In this document: one piece after another, positions 14,526-26,731 of the stretch
Numbering within the stretch: the first letter of the stretch is position 1
How the letters are laid out: each line of letters starts with the position of its first letter
From: Pseudomonas sp. 8AS
GTDB lineage: Bacteria; Pseudomonadota; Gammaproteobacteria; Pseudomonadales; Pseudomonadaceae
Assembly (NCBI RefSeq): GCF_902506505.1
Contig: NZ_LR733406.1
Location: 3,842,693 to 3,906,692, forward strand
Direction of reading: 5' to 3'
DNA length: 64,000 bases
The notes under the pieces: generated by a model
The model's database searches: none
What the model saw: the letters and a program-made list of their open reading frames with translations, nothing else
What the model was told of the DNA's origin: nothing
Translations under genes and position numbers: made by a program

Positions 14526-15868
14526 TGCAAGCCCTCCGCCGCCTGGGCGAACAGGCGCCCGCGTTCTTCGAAGTTCTTGAACATGTCCAGGCTGGCGCAG
14601 GCCGGCGACAGCAGCACGGCATCGCCGGTCTCGGCCAGGGCAGCAGCACGCTGCACGGCCTCGTCGAGGGTCGCCACGCGAACCAGCGGCGCGGCATCGC
14701 CCAGGGCGGCGGCGAGCAGTTCGGCATCGCGGCCGAGCAGCACCACGGCGCGGCAGAACCTGGCCACCGGCGCCTTCAGTGCGGAGAAGTCGGCACCCTT
14801 GCCGTCGCCACCGGCGATCAGCACCAGCTTGCCGGCGATATCGGCACCCAGGCCTTCGATGGCGGCCAGAGCGGCGCCGACGTTGGTGGCCTTGGAGTCG
14901 TCGTAGTAGCTCACCCCGCGCAGCTCGCGCACCCATTGGCAGCGGTGGGCCAGGCCGGCGAAGGTCTGCAGGGTCGCCAGCATCGGCGCCATCGGCAGGC
15001 CGGCGGCATGGCCGAGGGCCAGGGCAGCCAGGGCGTTGGACTGGTTGTGCGCGCCGCGGATCTTCAGCGCGGAAGTCGGCAGCAGGGTCTCGAAGCGGAA
15101 GGCCAGGAACTTCTCGCCGCCCTCCTCGATCAGGCCGAAGCGCTTGAAGTCGGGCTTGCCCAGGCCGAACTCCCAGCACGGCACCTGATCGGCGATCAGC
15201 GGCCGCGACAGGGCGTCGTCACGATTGACCACCACCTGCCTGGCGCCGCGGAAGATGCGGTGCTTGGCCAGGTGGTACTGCGGCATGCCGGCGTAGCGAT
15301 CCATATGGTCTTCGCTGACGTTCAGGCAGGTGGCCACTTCGGCATTCAGCTGGTCGGTGGTTTCCAGCTGGAAGCTGGACAGTTCCAGCACGTACAGCTC
15401 GACCTCGTCATTCAGCAGGTCCAGCGCCGGGGTGCCGAGATTGCCGCCGACCGCGACCTTCTTGCCGGCCGCCGCCGCCATCTCGCCGACCAGGGTGGTC
15501 ACGGTGCTCTTGGCGTTGGAGCCGGTGATGGCGATGATCGGCGCCTTGGCATGGCGGGCGAACAGCTCGATGTCGCCGGACAGCTTGACCCCGCGCGCGG
15601 CCGCGGCCTGCAGCGCCGGGGTGGCGATGGCCAGGCCCGGGCTCACATACAGCTCCGAGGCGCGGCAGAGGAAGTCCACGTCCAGCTCGCCGCAGCGCAC
15701 TTCCACCTGCGGGTAGTCGCGTTGCAGGGTCGCCAGCTCCGGCGGGTTCGCGCGGGTATCGGCCACGGCGAAGCGCACGCCCTGGTGCGCCAGGAAGCGC
15801 ACCAGGGACATGCCGCTCTTGCCGAGGCCGACAACGATGCGGAACTGGTCGGAAGCGATCAGCGACAC
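14522..15868 (-). CDS. murD: MurD, UDP-MurNAc-L-Ala-D-glutamate ligase
   Basis: This 448-residue Mur ligase adds D-Glu to UDP-MurNAc-L-Ala. It begins with VVGLGKSGMSLVRFL, the UDP-binding Rossmann loop. The ATP P-loop region is AITGSNAKSTVTT and a later motif reads YYDDSKATNVGAA. It is separated from mraY by 6 nt and overlaps ftsW by 4 nt. Confidence 0.97.
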   Translation of the reverse strand: MSLIASDQFRIVVGLGKSGMSLVRFLAHQGVRFAVADTRANPPELATLQRDYPQVEVRCGELDVDFLCRASELYVSPGLAIATPALQAAAARGVKLSGDIELFARHAKAPIIAITGSNAKSTVTTLVGEMAAAAGKKVAVGGNLGTPALDLLNDEVELYVLELSSFQLETTDQLNAEVATCLNVSEDHMDRYAGMPQYHLAKHRIFRGARQVVVNRDDALSRPLIADQVPCWEFGLGKPDFKRFGLIEEGGEKFLAFRFETLLPTSALKIRGAHNQSNALAALALGHAAGLPMAPMLATLQTFAGLAHRCQWVRELRGVSYYDDSKATNVGAALAAIEGLGADIAGKLVLIAGGDGKGADFSALKAPVARFCRAVVLLGRDAELLAAALGDAAPLVRVATLDEAVQRAAALAETGDAVLLSPACASLDMFKNFEERGRLFAQAAEGLQ

Positions 15869-15874
15869 TGTCTA

Positions 15875-16957
15875 TTACCTCAGTTTCAGGGTGGCCAGGC
15901 CAACCAGGACGAGAATTACGGTGATGATCCAGAAGCGCACGATCACCCGTGGCTCGGGCCAGCCTTTGAGTTCGAAGTGGTGGTGGATCGGCGCCATGCG
16001 GAACACGCGCTTGCCGGTCAGCTTGAAGCTGGCGACCTGGATGATCACCGACAGGGTCTCCATGACGAACACGCCGCCCATGATGAACAGGACGATTTCC
16101 TGGCGGACGATCACGGCGATGGTGCCCAGCGCGGCGCCTAGCGCGAGAGCTCCCACGTCACCCATAAAGACCTGGGCCGGGTAGGTGTTGAACCAGAGGA
16201 AGCCGAGGCCGGCGCCGACCAGCGCGGCGCAGAACACGATCAGCTCGCCGGCGCCCGGCACGTAGGGGATCAGCAGGTAGTCGGCGAATTTGATGTTGCC
16301 CGACAGGTAGCAGAAGATCGCCAGCGCACCGGCCACCAGCACGGTCGGCAGGATGGCCAGGCCGTCGAGGCCGTCGGTCAGGTTGACCGCATTGCTGGTG
16401 CCGACTATGACGAAGTAGGTCAGCACCACGAAGCCGATACCCAGCGGCAGGGCCACATCCTTGAGCATCGGCACGATCAGGGTGGTTTCCACCGGGCTTT
16501 GCGCGGTCATATAGAGGAAGACGGCGGCAGCCAGGCCGAACACCGACTGCCAGAAGTACTTCCAGCGGCTTGGCAGACCGCGCGAGTTCTTCTCGATCAC
16601 CTTGCGGTAGTCGTCGACCCAGCCGATGGCACCGAACGCCAGGGTCACCGCCAGCACCGTCCACACATAGCGGTTGGTCAGGTCGGCCCACAGCAGGGTG
16701 CTGACGGCGATGGCGGAAAGGATCAGCGCGCCGCCCATGGTCGGCGTGCCTTTCTTCGACAGGTGCGACTGCGGGCCGTCGTTGCGCACCGCCTGGCCGA
16801 TCTGGCGGATCTGCAGGGTGCGGATCATCCACGGACCGAGCCACAGCGAGAGGGCCAGGGCGGTCAGTACGCCGAGGATCCCGCGCAGGGTCAGGTACTG
16901 GAACACACCGAAACCGGTGTAGAACTGTTGCAGGTACTCCGCCAGCAGCAGCAGCAT
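15875..16957 (-). CDS. mraY: MraY, phospho-MurNAc-pentapeptide translocase
   Basis: A 360-residue integral membrane enzyme that transfers phospho-MurNAc-pentapeptide to undecaprenyl phosphate, forming lipid I. About ten hydrophobic helices are visible. The family aspartates are in GWVDDYRK and [10 protein letters not shown], and a GDVGALALG segment and the histidine loop [15 protein letters not shown] follow. The start abuts the murF stop at 16958, so the genes are contiguous. Confidence 0.98.
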   Translation of the reverse strand: MLLLLAEYLQQFYTGFGVFQYLTLRGILGVLTALALSLWLGPWMIRTLQIRQIGQAVRNDGPQSHLSKKGTPTMGGALILSAIAVSTLLWADLTNRYVWTVLAVTLAFGAIGWVDDYRKVIEKNSRGLPSRWKYFWQSVFGLAAAVFLYMTAQSPVETTLIVPMLKDVALPLGIGFVVLTYFVIVGTSNAVNLTDGLDGLAILPTVLVAGALAIFCYLSGNIKFADYLLIPYVPGAGELIVFCAALVGAGLGFLWFNTYPAQVFMGDVGALALGAALGTIAVIVRQEIVLFIMGGVFVMETLSVIIQVASFKLTGKRVFRMAPIHHHFELKGWPEPRVIVRFWIITVILVLVGLATLKLR

Positions 16958-18325
16958 TTAGTGAGCCTCCCCCGATGCACAGAGAGCCGCGACGACTTTT
17001 TCCATCGCCGCGCTGCGCGAACCTTTAATTAGAATGGTGGTGTCGCCCGATTCGCGGCCAAGTGCCGCGATCAGGCTGGCTTGATCGGCGAAGTGATGTC
17101 CTTCCGTACCGAATGCCTTGACGGCATGGGCCATCAGCGGGCCCACGGCATACAGCGCGCTGACCTTGCCGGCGGCATAGGCGCCGACATCGCGATGGCC
17201 TTGCTCGGCCCACTCGCCCAACTCGCCCATATCCCCCAGCACCAGAACGGTGCGACCGGAGAAGGCGGCGAGTATATCAACGGCGGCGCACATCGAAATC
17301 GGGTTGGCGTTGTAGGTGTCGTCGATCACCCGCGCACCGTTCGTCGCCAACTGAGCAACGGCGCGGCCTTTGACCGGTTGCAGGCTTTCCAGCCCGGCCT
17401 GGATCCCGACCAGCGGCACACCCAGGGCATGCGCGGCGGCGGCGGCGGCCAGGGCGTTGGCCACATTGTGCTCGCCCAGCAGGTTGAGCTGGATGCGCGC
17501 CTGGCCGACCGGGCTGTGCAGGGTGAAGGCCAGGCAGCCACGGGCGTCGCGGGCCAGCTCGGCGGCATGAAAATCGGCGTGGCTGTCGCGCAGGGCGAAG
17601 CTCAGCACGCGCCGGCCACGCGCACGCGCCCGCCAGGTGGCGAAGGCCTTGTCGTCAAGGTTGAGCACGGCCACGCCATCGGCGGCCAGGCCTTCGATAA
17701 TCTCGCCCTTGGCCTCGACGATCTTGTCCGGACCACCGAACTCGCCGACATGGGCGGTGCCGGCATTGGTGATGATCGCCACCTGCGGCCGGGTCAGGCT
17801 GACGGTGTAGCCGATCTCGCCGACATGGTTGGCGCCCAGCTCGATCACCGCGCCGACATGCTCGGGCGCCAGCTCCAGCAGGGTCAGCGGCGCGCCGAGG
17901 TCGTTGTTGAGGTTGCCGCGGGTGGCCAGTACCGGGCCATGCAGGCCGGCACGCAGGATGCTGGCGAGCATTTCCTTGACCGTGGTCTTGCCGCTGGAGC
18001 CGGTCACGGCGGCCAGCGGGCCGCTGTAGGCCTGGCGATTCAGGGCGCCGAGGCGACCCAGACCGACCCGGCTGTCGCTGACGATCAGCTGCGGCAGATC
18101 GACGCCCGCCACTTCGTGCTCGACCAGTGCGGCCACGGCGCCTTTGCCGGCCACCTCGGCCAGGTAATCGTGGCCGTCGAAGTTCGGCCCGCTGAGGGCG
18201 ACAAACAGCTGGCCGGCCTCGATCTTGCGGCTGTCGGTAGATACGGCGCAGAAGGCCACGTCGGCACCGTGCAGGCGAGCGCGCAGGGCAGGCGCCACCT
18301 CACTGAGCAGCAGCGGCTTAAGCAT
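16958..18325 (-). CDS. murF: MurF, UDP-MurNAc-tripeptide-D-Ala-D-Ala ligase
   Basis: This 455-residue ligase attaches the DdlB product D-Ala-D-Ala to the tripeptide, completing the cytosolic precursor. The ATP loop reads AVTGSSGKTTVKEML. Other Mur motifs are VIELGANHVGEI and the DDTYNANPISM block. The start overlaps the 3' end of murE by 8 nt. Confidence 0.97.
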   Translation of the reverse strand: MLKPLLLSEVAPALRARLHGADVAFCAVSTDSRKIEAGQLFVALSGPNFDGHDYLAEVAGKGAVAALVEHEVAGVDLPQLIVSDSRVGLGRLGALNRQAYSGPLAAVTGSSGKTTVKEMLASILRAGLHGPVLATRGNLNNDLGAPLTLLELAPEHVGAVIELGANHVGEIGYTVSLTRPQVAIITNAGTAHVGEFGGPDKIVEAKGEIIEGLAADGVAVLNLDDKAFATWRARARGRRVLSFALRDSHADFHAAELARDARGCLAFTLHSPVGQARIQLNLLGEHNVANALAAAAAAHALGVPLVGIQAGLESLQPVKGRAVAQLATNGARVIDDTYNANPISMCAAVDILAAFSGRTVLVLGDMGELGEWAEQGHRDVGAYAAGKVSALYAVGPLMAHAVKAFGTEGHHFADQASLIAALGRESGDTTILIKGSRSAAMEKVVAALCASGEAH

Positions 18326-19780
18326 GGGCAGCCTCCCAGGCCTGCAGGGCCTTGGCGGTCTCGTCCAGGTCGGAGAACGGCTGACGCACGCCGTTGATCT
18401 CCTGGTAATCCTCGTGGCCCTTGCCGGCCAGCACCACCACGTCGCCGGCCTGGGCGGCGGCGATCAGTCGGGCAATCGCCTGGCCGCGACCATGGATGAA
18501 TTCGACCTGCTCGGGCTGGGCGAAGCCGGCGCGGATATCCTTGATGATCTGCGCCGGGTCTTCCGTGCGTGGATTGTCATCGGTGACCAGCACGGCGTCG
18601 GCCAGGCGTTCGGCCACCTGGGCCATCAGCGGGCGCTTGCCGCTGTCGCGATCGCCACCGCAGCCGAACAGGCACAGCAGGCGGCCGCCGACATGCGGGC
18701 GCAGGGCCTCCAGCACCTTTTCCAGGGCATCCGGGGTGTGCGCGTAATCCACCACCACCAGCGGCAGCCGGCCGCCACCGAAGCGCTGCATGCGCCCGAC
18801 CGGGCCTTGCAGCTGCGGCAGCAGGCGCAGGACTTCGTCCAGCGGGTAGTTCAGGCCGAGCAGCGCGCCGACCACGGCCAGCAAGTTGCTCAGGTTGAAG
18901 CGCCCCAGCAGCGGGCTGCGCAGGTTGCCCTCGCCTTGCGGGGTGACCAGGCGGGCACGCACGCCGTGGTCGTCGAAGCGGGCTTCGCTGCAGTAGAGGT
19001 AGGCGCTGCTGTCGTCCAGGCTGTAGCCGATCAGGCGCGATTCATGGGGCTCGGCGGCCAGCTGGCGACCGAAGGCGTCGTCCAGGTTGATCACCCGGCA
19101 ACGCAGATCAGGCCAGGCGAACAACCGGGCCTTGGCCGCGCCATAGGCTTGCATCGAGCCGTGATAGTCGAGGTGGTCGCGCGACAGGTTGGTGAACACC
19201 GCCACGTCGAAGTCCAGCGCGGCCACGCGGCCCTGCTCCAGGCCGTGGGAGGAGACTTCCATGGCCAGGGCGCGGGCACCGGCCTGCTTGAGGTCGGCGA
19301 GGATGGCCTGCACCGCCACCGGGTCCGGGGTAGTGTGGCGGCCGCTTTCCAGGGCTTCGTAGAAGCCGGTGCCGAGGGTGCCGACTATGCCGCAGCGCTC
19401 GCCGAGCAGGTCCAGGGCCTGGGCCAGCAACTGGCTGACGCTGGTCTTGCCGTTGGTGCCGGTGACGCCGACCAGGCGCAAGGCACGGCTCGGCTCGCCA
19501 TAGAAGCGCCCGGCAATGGCCGACAGCTGGCCGAGCAGGCCCTTGATCGGCACCAGTTCGGCGCTGCCGGACGTCATCGCCGGCGCGCCTTCGCTTTCAT
19601 AGGCCACCGCGGCGGCACCGCGGGCCACGGCGTCGGCGATATGCAGGCGACCATCCTGGGCGGTGCCGGGCACGGCGAGAAACAGATCGCCCGGACGCAC
19701 CTTGCGGCTGTCCAGGGTCAGCTCGCGGATCAAGGTGGCCGACTGGGCCTGGGGCAGTAGCTGGTTGAGTGGCATGGGCA

Positions 19781-19781
<1 letters not shown>
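18318..19781 (-). CDS. murE: MurE, UDP-MurNAc-L-Ala-D-Glu-meso-diaminopimelate ligase
   Basis: A 487-residue Mur ligase. The P-loop is GVTGTNGKTSVSQLL and the catalytic EVSSHGLEQGRV segment follows. The DNPRTEDP motif near residue 410 is the signature that selects meso-diaminopimelate over lysine, as expected for a Gram-negative wall. It starts at ATG 19781, overlapping the ftsI stop by one base. Confidence 0.97.
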
Positions 19782-21818
<2,037 letters not shown>

Positions 21819-21822
<4 letters not shown>

Positions 21823-22760
21823 CGCAGCTTCTCCGCCACACGCATGACGGCGCTGCGCGAGCGCGGGTTGGCCTTGAGCTCGGCCTCGGAGGCGAACTGC
21901 GGTTTGCCCAGCAGCTTGAGACGCGGCTCGAAAGCCTTGGGAATGATCGGCAGGTCGCGCGGCAGGTTGTCCGCTTCGCCCTTGGCGTGGCGGCGCATGA
22001 ACTGCTTGACGATGCGGTCTTCCAGCGAGTGGAAGCTGATCACCACCAGGCGCCCGCCCACGGCCAGGCTTTCCAGCGCGGCATCGAGGCCCGCCTCGAG
22101 GTCGCCCAGCTCGTTGTTGATGTAGATGCGCAGCCCCTGGAAGGCGCGGGTCGCCGGGTTCTTGCCCTTTTCCCAGGCCGGATTGGCCTCGGTGAGCACG
22201 GCGGCCAGGTCGGCGGTACGCTCGAACGGCTTGAGCGCGCGGCGCTCGACCACGGCACGGGCCATGCGCTTGGCGAAACGCTCTTCGCCGTATTCCTTGA
22301 ACACCCGGGCGATTTCCTCGGCGCTGGCGCTGGCGATGAACTCGGCGGCGCTGACCCCGGCATCCGGGTTCATGCGCATGTCCAGCGGGCCGTCATTGAG
22401 GAAGCTGAAGCCGCGCGCGGCATCGTCCAGCTGCGGCGAGGACACGCCGAGATCGAGCAGGATGCCATCGACCCGGCCCGCCAGGCCGCGCTGAGCGACT
22501 TCTTCGCCCAGCTCGGCAAAGCTGCGCTGCACAACGACGAAGCGGCCGTCTTCGGCCGCCAGTGCATTTCCCGTGGCAATCGCCAGTGGGTCCTTGTCGA
22601 AACCCAGCAGGCGACCGTCTGGCCCGAGCCTTTCCAGGATCAGCCGGCTGTGCCCCCCCCGCCCGAAGGTGCCATCCAGATAGCAGCCATCCGCGCGCAC
22701 GGCGAGACCGTCGACGGCTTCGTCGAGCAGCACGGTGATATGGCGGAAGCTATTGGTCAT
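21819..22760 (-). CDS. rsmH: RsmH (MraW), 16S rRNA C1402 N4-methyltransferase
   Basis: A SAM-dependent methyltransferase of 313 residues that modifies C1402 of 16S rRNA in the decoding centre. The SAM loop is in [14 protein letters not shown], and the family block [18 protein letters not shown] is intact. I placed the start at ATG 22760 ([16 protein letters not shown]). A GTG two codons upstream at 22766 overlaps the mraZ stop (GTGA) and could be used instead. No strong ribosome site is seen for either, which fits coupling to mraZ. Confidence 0.95.
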
Positions 22761-22762
22761 GG

Positions 22763-23218
22763 TCACAGGATCAGATCACGCAGGTCGTCCGGCAGAGCGC
22801 CGGGTTGTTTGATGGCAGCCAGGTCGGCATCGGCAAGAGCGTTCCAGGCTTCCTCGTTCCACAGTTGGAATTTGTTCAGTTGGCCAACCAGCATGGCGTG
22901 CTTGTCTAGGCCGGCATGGGCGCGCAGACGCGGCGGCACAAGGAAGCGGCCGCTGCCGTCCAGTTCGATATCCACGGCATTGCCGATCAGCAGGCGTTGC
23001 AGGCGACGGGTTTCTTCACGCAGGGAGGGCAGTTCACGGAGCTTGGCTTCGATCAGCTCCCACTCGGGCAGCGGATACACACAGAGGCAGGGATCGACGG
23101 CATCGATGGTGACGATGAGCTGGCCGGCACAACGCGAAACCAGCTCGTCACGATACCGGCTCGGCATCGCGAGTCGCCCTTTGGCGTCGAGACTGATGGC
23201 GTTAGCTCCGCGAAACAA
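22763..23218 (-). CDS. mraZ: MraZ, AbrB-fold transcriptional regulator of the dcw cluster
   Basis: A 151-residue protein with two SpoVT/AbrB-like repeats. The first is around [23 protein letters not shown] and the second around [18 protein letters not shown]; each carries the D-x-K-G-R-[LF]-type core. In enterics MraZ is a DNA-binding repressor of its own operon. The start codon is TTG at 23218 with GGGGGAACG upstream; a stop closes the frame just before, so no ATG alternative exists. Four MraZ-box repeats lie directly upstream. Confidence 0.95.
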   Translation of the reverse strand: MFRGANAISLDAKGRLAMPSRYRDELVSRCAGQLIVTIDAVDPCLCVYPLPEWELIEAKLRELPSLREETRRLQRLLIGNAVDIELDGSGRFLVPPRLRAHAGLDKHAMLVGQLNKFQLWNEEAWNALADADLAAIKQPGALPDDLRDLIL

Positions 23219-23250
23219 GGCTGCGTTCCCCCACTGTAATTAGCTTTCCG

Positions 23251-23290
23251 TGCCCATACGACCCACTTCGTGCCACTTTGTGCCACTTCG
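23251..23290 (-). promoter_or_regulatory. MraZ operator: four direct 10-bp repeats
   Basis: Read on the minus strand this is four units in exact 10-bp register: CGAAGTGGCA, CAAAGTGGCA, CGAAGTGGGT, CGTATGGGCA. Each carries the (G)TGG[GC] core. MraZ in enteric bacteria binds TGGG-type repeats spaced one helical turn apart in its own leader. The repeats start 4 bp downstream of the -10 box, so a bound ring of MraZ would block transcription start. Confidence 0.85.
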
Positions 23291-23294
23291 GCAC

Positions 23295-23324
23295 ACTATA
23301 GGAATGCAGCACACCCAGCGTCAA
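23295..23324 (-). promoter_or_regulatory. Sigma-70-type promoter of the dcw cluster
   Basis: On the minus strand TTGACG (23324-23319), an 18-bp spacer and TATAGT (23300-23295). It directly precedes the MraZ boxes and mraZ, and is the best promoter-like sequence before the 16-gene cluster. Confidence 0.75.
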
Positions 23325-23530
23325 GGCGCGCAAACAGGGAAAAATCCTTACAGGACGGAGATTTAGCGAACTAAGCGGGGGGCCTGGAGAGGCAAAGCGA
23401 GGGTTTTTTAGAGGCGAATTTCAGCCAGTTCATGATGCTGAACTTCGAACTTAAAGTAGTTTCTTAAGAGTAAGATTTTTTCGATATTACAAATGCGGGA
23501 TGCGGGGTGAAGCGGATAGAAGAGAAAAGG
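23325..23530. other. Intergenic AT-rich stretch between rnpB and mraZ
   Basis: About 200 bp with no gene-like frame, noticeably AT-richer than its surroundings between roughly 23400 and 23500. It holds a small perfect inverted repeat AGTTCA-N6-TGAACT (23427-23444) and several A/T runs. On the minus strand it follows rnpB, and the CTTTTCTCTTCT directly after the RNA could serve 3' end formation. I see no further feature. Confidence 0.5.
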
Positions 23531-23880
23531 TGGAGAGTCGATCTGTAAGCCGGGTTCTGTCGAGGACAGTCATTCCTCTACGACGTACATCACTGCACGA
23601 CTTTAGCAACCTACCCGGTTCCAGCGCGGGCCACGCCAATGGAACCCTATTTGGTCTTGCTCCGAGTGGGGTTTACCTAGCCACGGACTGTTGCCAGCCG
23701 TGCGGTGCGCTCTTACCGCACCTTTTCACCCTTACCGGCGCTTGCGCGCTTAGGCGGTTATTTTCTGTGGCACTTTCCGTAGGCTCGCGCCTCCCAGGCA
23801 TTACCTGGCACTCCGCCCTATGGAGCCCGGACTTTCCTCCCCCTTCTTGCGAAGGCAGCGACTGTCCGATCGACTCTCCG
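23531..23880 (-). ncRNA. rnpB: RnpB, RNase P catalytic RNA (class A)
   Basis: About 350 nt. The minus strand begins AGAGTCGATCGGACAGTCGC. It contains the near-universal GAGGAAAGTCCGGGC segment close to the 5' end and ACAGAACCCGGCTTA near the 3' end, which together build the P4 helix of the catalytic core. The 5' and 3' ends pair (AGAGTCGAT with ATCGACTCT), forming P1. This ribozyme removes 5' leaders from tRNA precursors. Ends are approximate by a few bases. It lies between rsmI and mraZ, the usual Pseudomonas place. Confidence 0.95.
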
Positions 23881-23886
23881 CCGCCA

Positions 23887-23915
23887 AGGGTAACGAGCCG
23901 AGCGCCGCAGGACAA
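23887..23915 (-). promoter_or_regulatory. Probable rnpB promoter
   Basis: On the minus strand TTGTCC (23915-23910), a 17-bp spacer and TACCCT (23892-23887), 7 bp before the predicted 5' end of rnpB. The GC-rich discriminator that follows is typical of stable RNA promoters. The -35 overlaps the last codons of rsmI. Confidence 0.6.
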
Positions 23916-23917
23916 GC

Positions 23918-24790
23918 TCAAGCGTCCTTTTGCCGCTCCAGCGCCGCTTGATAGAGCAAATTCTTGCGCACCCCGGTGATCTCCGCCGCCAGCGCCGCCG
24001 CGCGCTTGAGCGGCATCTCGCCGAGCAGCAGGTCGAGCACGCGCAGCGCTTCGCCGCTGATCGCCTCATCACCTTCCGGCGCCTGCCAACCGGCCACCAG
24101 CACCACGCACTCGCCGCGCTGCTGGTTGCTGTCGGCCGCCACCCAGTCGTGCAACTCGCCCAGCGGCAAGCCCTTGAGCGTCTCGAAGGTCTTGGTCAGT
24201 TCACGCCCCAGCACCGCCGGACGATCGGCACCGAACACCTCGCGCATGTCGGCCAGGCACTCGAGGATGCGGTGCGGCGCCTCGTAGAAGATCAGCGTGC
24301 GCGGGTCTTGCGCCACCTGCTGCAGGCGAGCCTGGCGCCCGACGGTCTTGGCCGGCAGGAAACCCTCGAAACTGAAACGATCGGACGGCAGGCCGGCCGC
24401 CGACAGGGCGGCGATCAGCGCACAGGCGCCCGGCACCGGCACCACGCGAATCCCCGCCGCGCGCACCTGGCGCACCAGGTGATAACCCGGGTCGGAAATC
24501 AGCGGCGTACCCGCATCGGAAATCAGCGCCACGTCCTCGCCCGCCAGCAAGCGGGAAAGGAAGCGCCCGCCCTCGTCGCGCTCGTTGTGCTCGTGGCAGG
24601 CCGCCAGCGGCGTGGCGATGCCGAAATGCTGCAGCAGACGGATGGAGTGACGGGTGTCCTCGGCGGCGATCAGCGCCACCTCGCGCAGGATGCGCAGGGC
24701 GCGGGCAGTGATGTCATCCAGGTTGCCGATCGGCGTGGCAACCACATACAGCGTGCCGGTGGCGGTGACAGAAGCAGCGGAAACGCTCAC
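23918..24790 (-). CDS. rsmI: RsmI, 16S rRNA C1402 2'-O-methyltransferase
   Basis: A 290-residue tetrapyrrole-methylase-fold enzyme. It places the 2'-O-methyl on the same nucleotide (C1402) whose N4 is modified by RsmH, encoded nearby. Motifs are [15 protein letters not shown], the SAM-site [17 protein letters not shown] and [12 protein letters not shown]. The start is set at GTG 24790, with GAGGG upstream; an ATG at 24823 is possible but lengthens the poorly conserved N-terminus. It is divergent from lpoA. Confidence 0.93.
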   Translation of the reverse strand: MSVSAASVTATGTLYVVATPIGNLDDITARALRILREVALIAAEDTRHSIRLLQHFGIATPLAACHEHNERDEGGRFLSRLLAGEDVALISDAGTPLISDPGYHLVRQVRAAGIRVVPVPGACALIAALSAAGLPSDRFSFEGFLPAKTVGRQARLQQVAQDPRTLIFYEAPHRILECLADMREVFGADRPAVLGRELTKTFETLKGLPLGELHDWVAADSNQQRGECVVLVAGWQAPEGDEAISGEALRVLDLLLGEMPLKRAAALAAEITGVRKNLLYQAALERQKDA

Positions 24791-24913
24791 GGGCGACCCT
24801 CGATGACCACGGAAAGCGCGCATTGTAGCCCGTTTCGCTGCAGCGACATCGCATGGGCTGCGGGGCTTGGGTACAATCGCGCACTCATTGGATCCAGTAC
24901 CAGGAACGTTTAG

Positions 24914-26731
24914 ATGATCGCCCGCCTGCGCCCGCTTTCCGCCCTTTGCCTCGCCGGCCTGCTGGCCGCCTGCGCCAGCACCCCGTCGTCCAACCTGGGC
25001 GAGCTGCCACGCACCCCGCAAGCCAGCATCGAACAACTGCTGCAACAGGCCGCAGCCAGCGAAACGCCGGAAGAAGCTGCCCTGCTGCGCCTGTCCGCCG
25101 CCGACCTGGCCTACCAGCAGCAAGATCTGGGACGCGCCACGCGCATCCTCGACGAAATCGGGATGGATGGCCTGAAGCCGGCCCAGCAGGTCTTCGCCAG
25201 CACCCTCACCGCCGAACTGGCCCTGGCCCGCAACAAGCCCAAGGCCGCGCTCCAGGCCCTCAGCCACCCGAGCATGCAGCGCCTCGGCGAACTGCCGGTC
25301 GAGCAGCAGGTGCGCACCCAGCTGGTCCGCGCCCGTGCCCTGGAGGCCGACGGCCAGCCCCTCGCCGCCGCCCGCGAACGCGTATACATCGCCCCGCTGC
25401 TCGATGGCAGCGCGGCCGGTAGCAACCACGAAGCGATCTGGACCCTGGTCGCCAGCCTGCCGCAGAGCCAGCTGCAATCCTCCGGCGACAGCGACCTGGA
25501 TGGCTGGCTGAGCCTGGCCCTGGCCACCAAGAGCGCCGGTACCCCGGACCAGCAACTGGCCGCCATCGACGCCTGGCGCCAGCAGCATCCGCAGCACCCG
25601 GCCGCGCAACAGCTGCCGCAGGCCCTGGACAAGCTGAAGAGCCTGGCCGGCCAGCCGCTGCAGAAGGTCGCCCTGCTGCTGCCCCAGGAAGGCCAGCTGG
25701 CCTCGGTCGCCCGCGCCTTGCGCGACGGCTTCATGGCCGCCCACTACCAGGCCCAGCAGGCCGGCCAGAACCCGCCGGAAGTGCTGCTGTACGACAGCGC
25801 CCGCCTCGCCTCGCTGGATGACTTCTACCGCCAGGCCCAGGCCGATGGCGCGCAACTGGTGATCGGCCCGCTGGAGAAACCGCTGGTCAAGCAGCTCAGC
25901 GAGCGCCCGCAGCTACCGATCACCACCCTGGCCCTGAACTACAGCGACGCCGGCCGCGAAGCGCCGGCGCAGCTGTTCCAGTTCGGCCTGGCCGCCGAAG
26001 ACGAAGCCCGCGAAGTGGCCCGCCGCGCCTGGGCCGACGGCATGCGCCGCGCCGTGGCCCTGGTGCCCAGCGGCGAATGGGGCAACCGCGTGCTGGCCGC
26101 CTTCCAGCAGAGCTGGCAGGCCGCTGGCGGCACCCTGATCGCCGCCGAGCACGTCGACCAGCCGGTGCAGCTGGCCCAGCAGATCGCCGACCTGTTCCAG
26201 CTGCGCGAAAGCGAAGCGCGCGCCAAGCGCCTGCAGAACACCCTCGGCGGCGCCATCGCCGCCGTACCGGCGCGCCGCCAGGACGTCGACTTCATCTTCC
26301 TCGCCGCCACCCCGCAACAGGCCCAGCAGATCAAACCGACCCTGGCCTTCCAGTACGCCGGCGACGTGCCGGTGTATGCCACCTCGCACCTGTATGCCGG
26401 CGGGCAGAACCCTAGCCAGTACCAGGACCTGGAAGGCATCCGCTTCTGCGAAACCCCCTGGCTGCTGGATGCCAATGACCCGCTGCGCCAGCAGGTCGAC
26501 GGCCAGTGGCCGCAGGCCGCCGGCAGCCTCGGCCGCCTGTACGCCATGGGTGTCGACGCCTACCGCCTGGCGCCGCGCCTGAGCCAGCTGCAGGCCATGC
26601 CCGACAGCCGGGTCGAAGGCCTGTCCGGCAACCTCAGCCTGAACAGCGCCCAGCGCATCGAACGCCAGCTGCCCTGGGCCGAGTTCCACGACGGCCAGGT
26701 CCAGCGCCTGTCGGACAGCAACAATCAGTAA
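24914..26731 (+). CDS. lpoA: LpoA-type lipoprotein activator of penicillin-binding protein
   Basis: A 605-residue outer-membrane lipoprotein. The signal peptide ends in the lipobox LLAAC (Cys at about residue 19). An alpha-helical TPR-like N-terminal domain (to about 240) is followed by a periplasmic-binding-protein-like C-terminal domain starting near [18 protein letters not shown]. LpoA reaches through the wall to stimulate PBP1A. A TACAAT at 24872-24877 is a possible -10. The 3' end overlaps the presumed start of yraN. Confidence 0.9.
   Translation: MIARLRPLSALCLAGLLAACASTPSSNLGELPRTPQASIEQLLQQAAASETPEEAALLRLSAADLAYQQQDLGRATRILDEIGMDGLKPAQQVFASTLTAELALARNKPKAALQALSHPSMQRLGELPVEQQVRTQLVRARALEADGQPLAAARERVYIAPLLDGSAAGSNHEAIWTLVASLPQSQLQSSGDSDLDGWLSLALATKSAGTPDQQLAAIDAWRQQHPQHPAAQQLPQALDKLKSLAGQPLQKVALLLPQEGQLASVARALRDGFMAAHYQAQQAGQNPPEVLLYDSARLASLDDFYRQAQADGAQLVIGPLEKPLVKQLSERPQLPITTLALNYSDAGREAPAQLFQFGLAAEDEAREVARRAWADGMRRAVALVPSGEWGNRVLAAFQQSWQAAGGTLIAAEHVDQPVQLAQQIADLFQLRESEARAKRLQNTLGGAIAAVPARRQDVDFIFLAATPQQAQQIKPTLAFQYAGDVPVYATSHLYAGGQNPSQYQDLEGIRFCETPWLLDANDPLRQQVDGQWPQAAGSLGRLYAMGVDAYRLAPRLSQLQAMPDSRVEGLSGNLSLNSAQRIERQLPWAEFHDGQVQRLSDSNNQ

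Noticed and set aside
23500-23979. A 159-residue plus-strand frame
   Set aside because: It covers the antisense of rnpB, whose catalytic-core sequences are unmistakable, and the end of rsmI.
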